This document shows, one piece after another, positions 6,372 through 7,634 of a stretch of DNA of 7,634 bases. The position numbers were made by a program, and so were the translations under genes. The notes below the pieces were generated by a model. The model did not search any database. It saw only the letters and a program-made list of their open reading frames with translations, and was not told where the DNA came from. Location: contig CALVJF010000033.1 of NCBI GenBank assembly GCA_944331885.1, forward strand, positions 1 through 7,634, read 5' to 3'. Within the stretch, counting starts at the first letter, position 1, and each line of letters starts with the position of its first letter. Source of the stretch: an uncultured Bacilli bacterium. GTDB lineage: Bacteria; Bacillota_I; Bacilli_A; RF39; UBA660.

Positions 6372-7634
6372 TTACTTTTTTGAAGAACCATCATTTTGTT
6401 GTCTTCTCTTTCTTCTTTCCTCTTCAACTCTAATGTTATTACGTTGTTCTTTAACAGCACTTGTTATATCATCAGCAGAAGTACCAAAGAATCTTGAATC
6501 TAATGTATTTGTCTCAATAGTTCCACCAGTAGGATTTCCACTTGCATCCCTATTCTTAACAGTAAATGAAATTCCGCCTTCTCTTAAAATATCGTTATAC
6601 AACCCAATTTCACTTCTAACATCAGCTAAGTCGCTTGATTTCAATCCCATAGCAGCTAGATCAGCATCACCTTTAAATGCAACATCTTGTAAATTTATTC
6701 TTGATTGTTTCTTCAATTGAGCTATCATTGTTGATGTATCAGCTACCTCTCTATTATGTCTAATAATTGCATCCTCATCAGTTTCACCATTAAGTTTATT
6801 AGCCAGTATAGCCGAACGATCCATATTTTTTAAATAAGAAAGATACGAATCCATAGCATCAAAACTATTGCCTCTCAACTTGTCATAAATACGTTGATAA
6901 CTTTGCTGTTGAGTCGAATTGCCTTTCCATTTATCAGTAGTCATAGCCGCAACAATACTCGCATTATTCCCCATTTTTGACATAACCTTATCTGTTGCCG
7001 CATCTAATTTATCCTGTTGCGCAATAAATTTATCGTATACATCTAATTTATCAGATTCTAATCCCATCCATCTACGGGCACCTTGCATAGCGTCCTCGAA
7101 TCTAACTTGAGCAGCCGATTTATGCTCTGACTCAGCTGCGGCAGCAACTTGATTTCGGTAATTTATTCTCTGATCACGTTTAGCTTCAGCCTTTCTAACA
7201 GCGTCATCTTTAGCTTTACGCATAGCACTAAAAGTTTTAGCATCCTTACTTCCAACAAAGCCACCGACAGCTCCACCACCAAAGCCACCTAAAGCACTAG
7301 TAAATCTTCTAAATCCTTTTTGATTATTGAAATTACGAATAGCAGTTTGAACTCCAGCACCTAATGCAGCACCACCACGCATAACTCCACCTTCAGCCAA
7401 TTTTTCACGAATGCCAAGCTTAATTCCCGCAGATTTAATTCCTAACATTTCAGTTAATAACTTAGGAGCTTGCTTTGCAAATAACAATAAGCCTAAAATA
7501 ATAAACACTTGTGCAAAAAATTGAATAGTCTCTGAAGGGCTTCCTATATAAGAACCAGCCCAAAAATCTTCCGCAAATTTAAATTCCGATATTATAAACA
7601 CTACAAAAAATATAATAATAATTCTTATAAAGAC
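6372..7634 (-). CDS. VirB6/TrbL-like conjugation channel protein, C-terminal part (5' end outside window)
   Basis: Likely the polytopic inner-membrane channel subunit of the conjugation apparatus (VirB6/TrbL/PrgH position). 420 residues are visible and the frame stays open to the right edge, so the start lies outside. The GTG at 7601 falls inside a hydrophobic helix and is not the start. Visible residues 1-16 are strongly hydrophobic (run of I/F/V) and 39-53 form a second membrane segment, followed by FAKQAPKLL. About 365 residues follow without a clear membrane helix: a Gly/Ala-rich stretch (roughly 75-125), a Lys/Ala/Glu/Arg-rich segment likely to be helical or coiled coil (about 125-165), and a polar tail ending in basic RRKRRQQ and Lys residues. 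It ends 21 bases before the PrgI gene, in the prgH-prgI order. The family call rests on position, membrane segments and tail composition rather than a diagnostic motif. It could be another large T4SS membrane subunit. Confidence 0.6.
   Translation of the reverse strand, partial: VFIRIIIIFFVVFIISEFKFAEDFWAGSYIGSPSETIQFFAQVFIILGLLLFAKQAPKLLTEMLGIKSAGIKLGIREKLAEGGVMRGGAALGAGVQTAIRNFNNQKGFRRFTSALGGFGGGAVGGFVGSKDAKTFSAMRKAKDDAVRKAEAKRDQRINYRNQVAAAAESEHKSAAQVRFEDAMQGARRWMGLESDKLDVYDKFIAQQDKLDAATDKVMSKMGNNASIVAAMTTDKWKGNSTQQQSYQRIYDKLRGNSFDAMDSYLSYLKNMDRSAILANKLNGETDEDAIIRHNREVADTSTMIAQLKKQSRINLQDVAFKGDADLAAMGLKSSDLADVRSEIGLYNDILREGGISFTVKNRDASGNPTGGTIETNTLDSRFFGTSADDITSAVKEQRNNIRVEEERRKRRQQNDGSSKK

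Noticed and set aside
374..7110. Plus-strand open frames (for example 374-562, 4517-4735, 6433-6720)
   Set aside because: They lie opposite well-supported minus-strand genes, have low-complexity composition typical of antisense frames, and show no recognisable domain.
7599..7601. GTG at 7601 as the start of the VirB6-like gene
   Set aside because: The frame is open to the window edge and the preceding codons continue a hydrophobic helix, so the gene is cut by the edge.

Overview
The window is an interior piece of a type IV secretion (conjugation) operon of the Gram-positive MPF-FA class, as found on integrative conjugative elements and conjugative plasmids. All genes lie on the minus strand, so the operon reads from position 7634 down to 1, and genes at both window edges are cut. 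The DNA is strongly AT-rich. Shine-Dalgarno sites are of the AAGGAG type, and there is a lipoprotein signal but no outer-membrane component. The host is therefore probably a low-GC Gram-positive (Bacillota-type) bacterium. TGA is a stop here: two genes end on it, and long genes with many Trp residues use only TGG. No species can be named from this sequence.

Layout in transcription order: (1) 7634-6372, the C-terminal part of a VirB6/TrbL-like polytopic membrane protein with a long cytosolic tail; (2) 6350-6006, a PrgI-family two-helix membrane protein; (3) about 6052-5474, a small protein matching the N-terminal domain of VirB4-like ATPases (TrsD-like), overlapping the PrgI gene by about 47 bases; (4) 5477-3693, a VirB4/TrsE-type ATPase joined to (3) by an ATGA overlap; then an inverted repeat with a T-run that looks like an intrinsic terminator; (5) 3622-1787, a membrane-anchored wall enzyme with SpoIID and NlpC/P60 domains; (6) 1772-1071, a small lipoprotein that also has a C-terminal membrane helix; (7) 1054 to the left edge, a second membrane-anchored wall enzyme with an M23 (LytM) peptidase domain, cut at its C-terminus. 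Gene 7 has no stop inside the window.

The order VirB6 - PrgI - VirB4 - wall hydrolase matches prgH-prgI-prgJ-prgK of pCF10. Working model: the VirB6-like protein and PrgI form the membrane channel, the VirB4 pair powers it, and the two hydrolases open the peptidoglycan. The most unusual point is that the two hydrolases share a nearly identical 137-residue cytosolic-plus-membrane anchor (about 94 of 137 residues identical, ungapped, counted by eye) but carry unrelated catalytic ectodomains. One ectodomain is a SpoIID domain, best known from sporulation. I see no RNA genes, CRISPR arrays, insertion sequences, oriT or att sites. The rest of the window is ordinary conjugation machinery.
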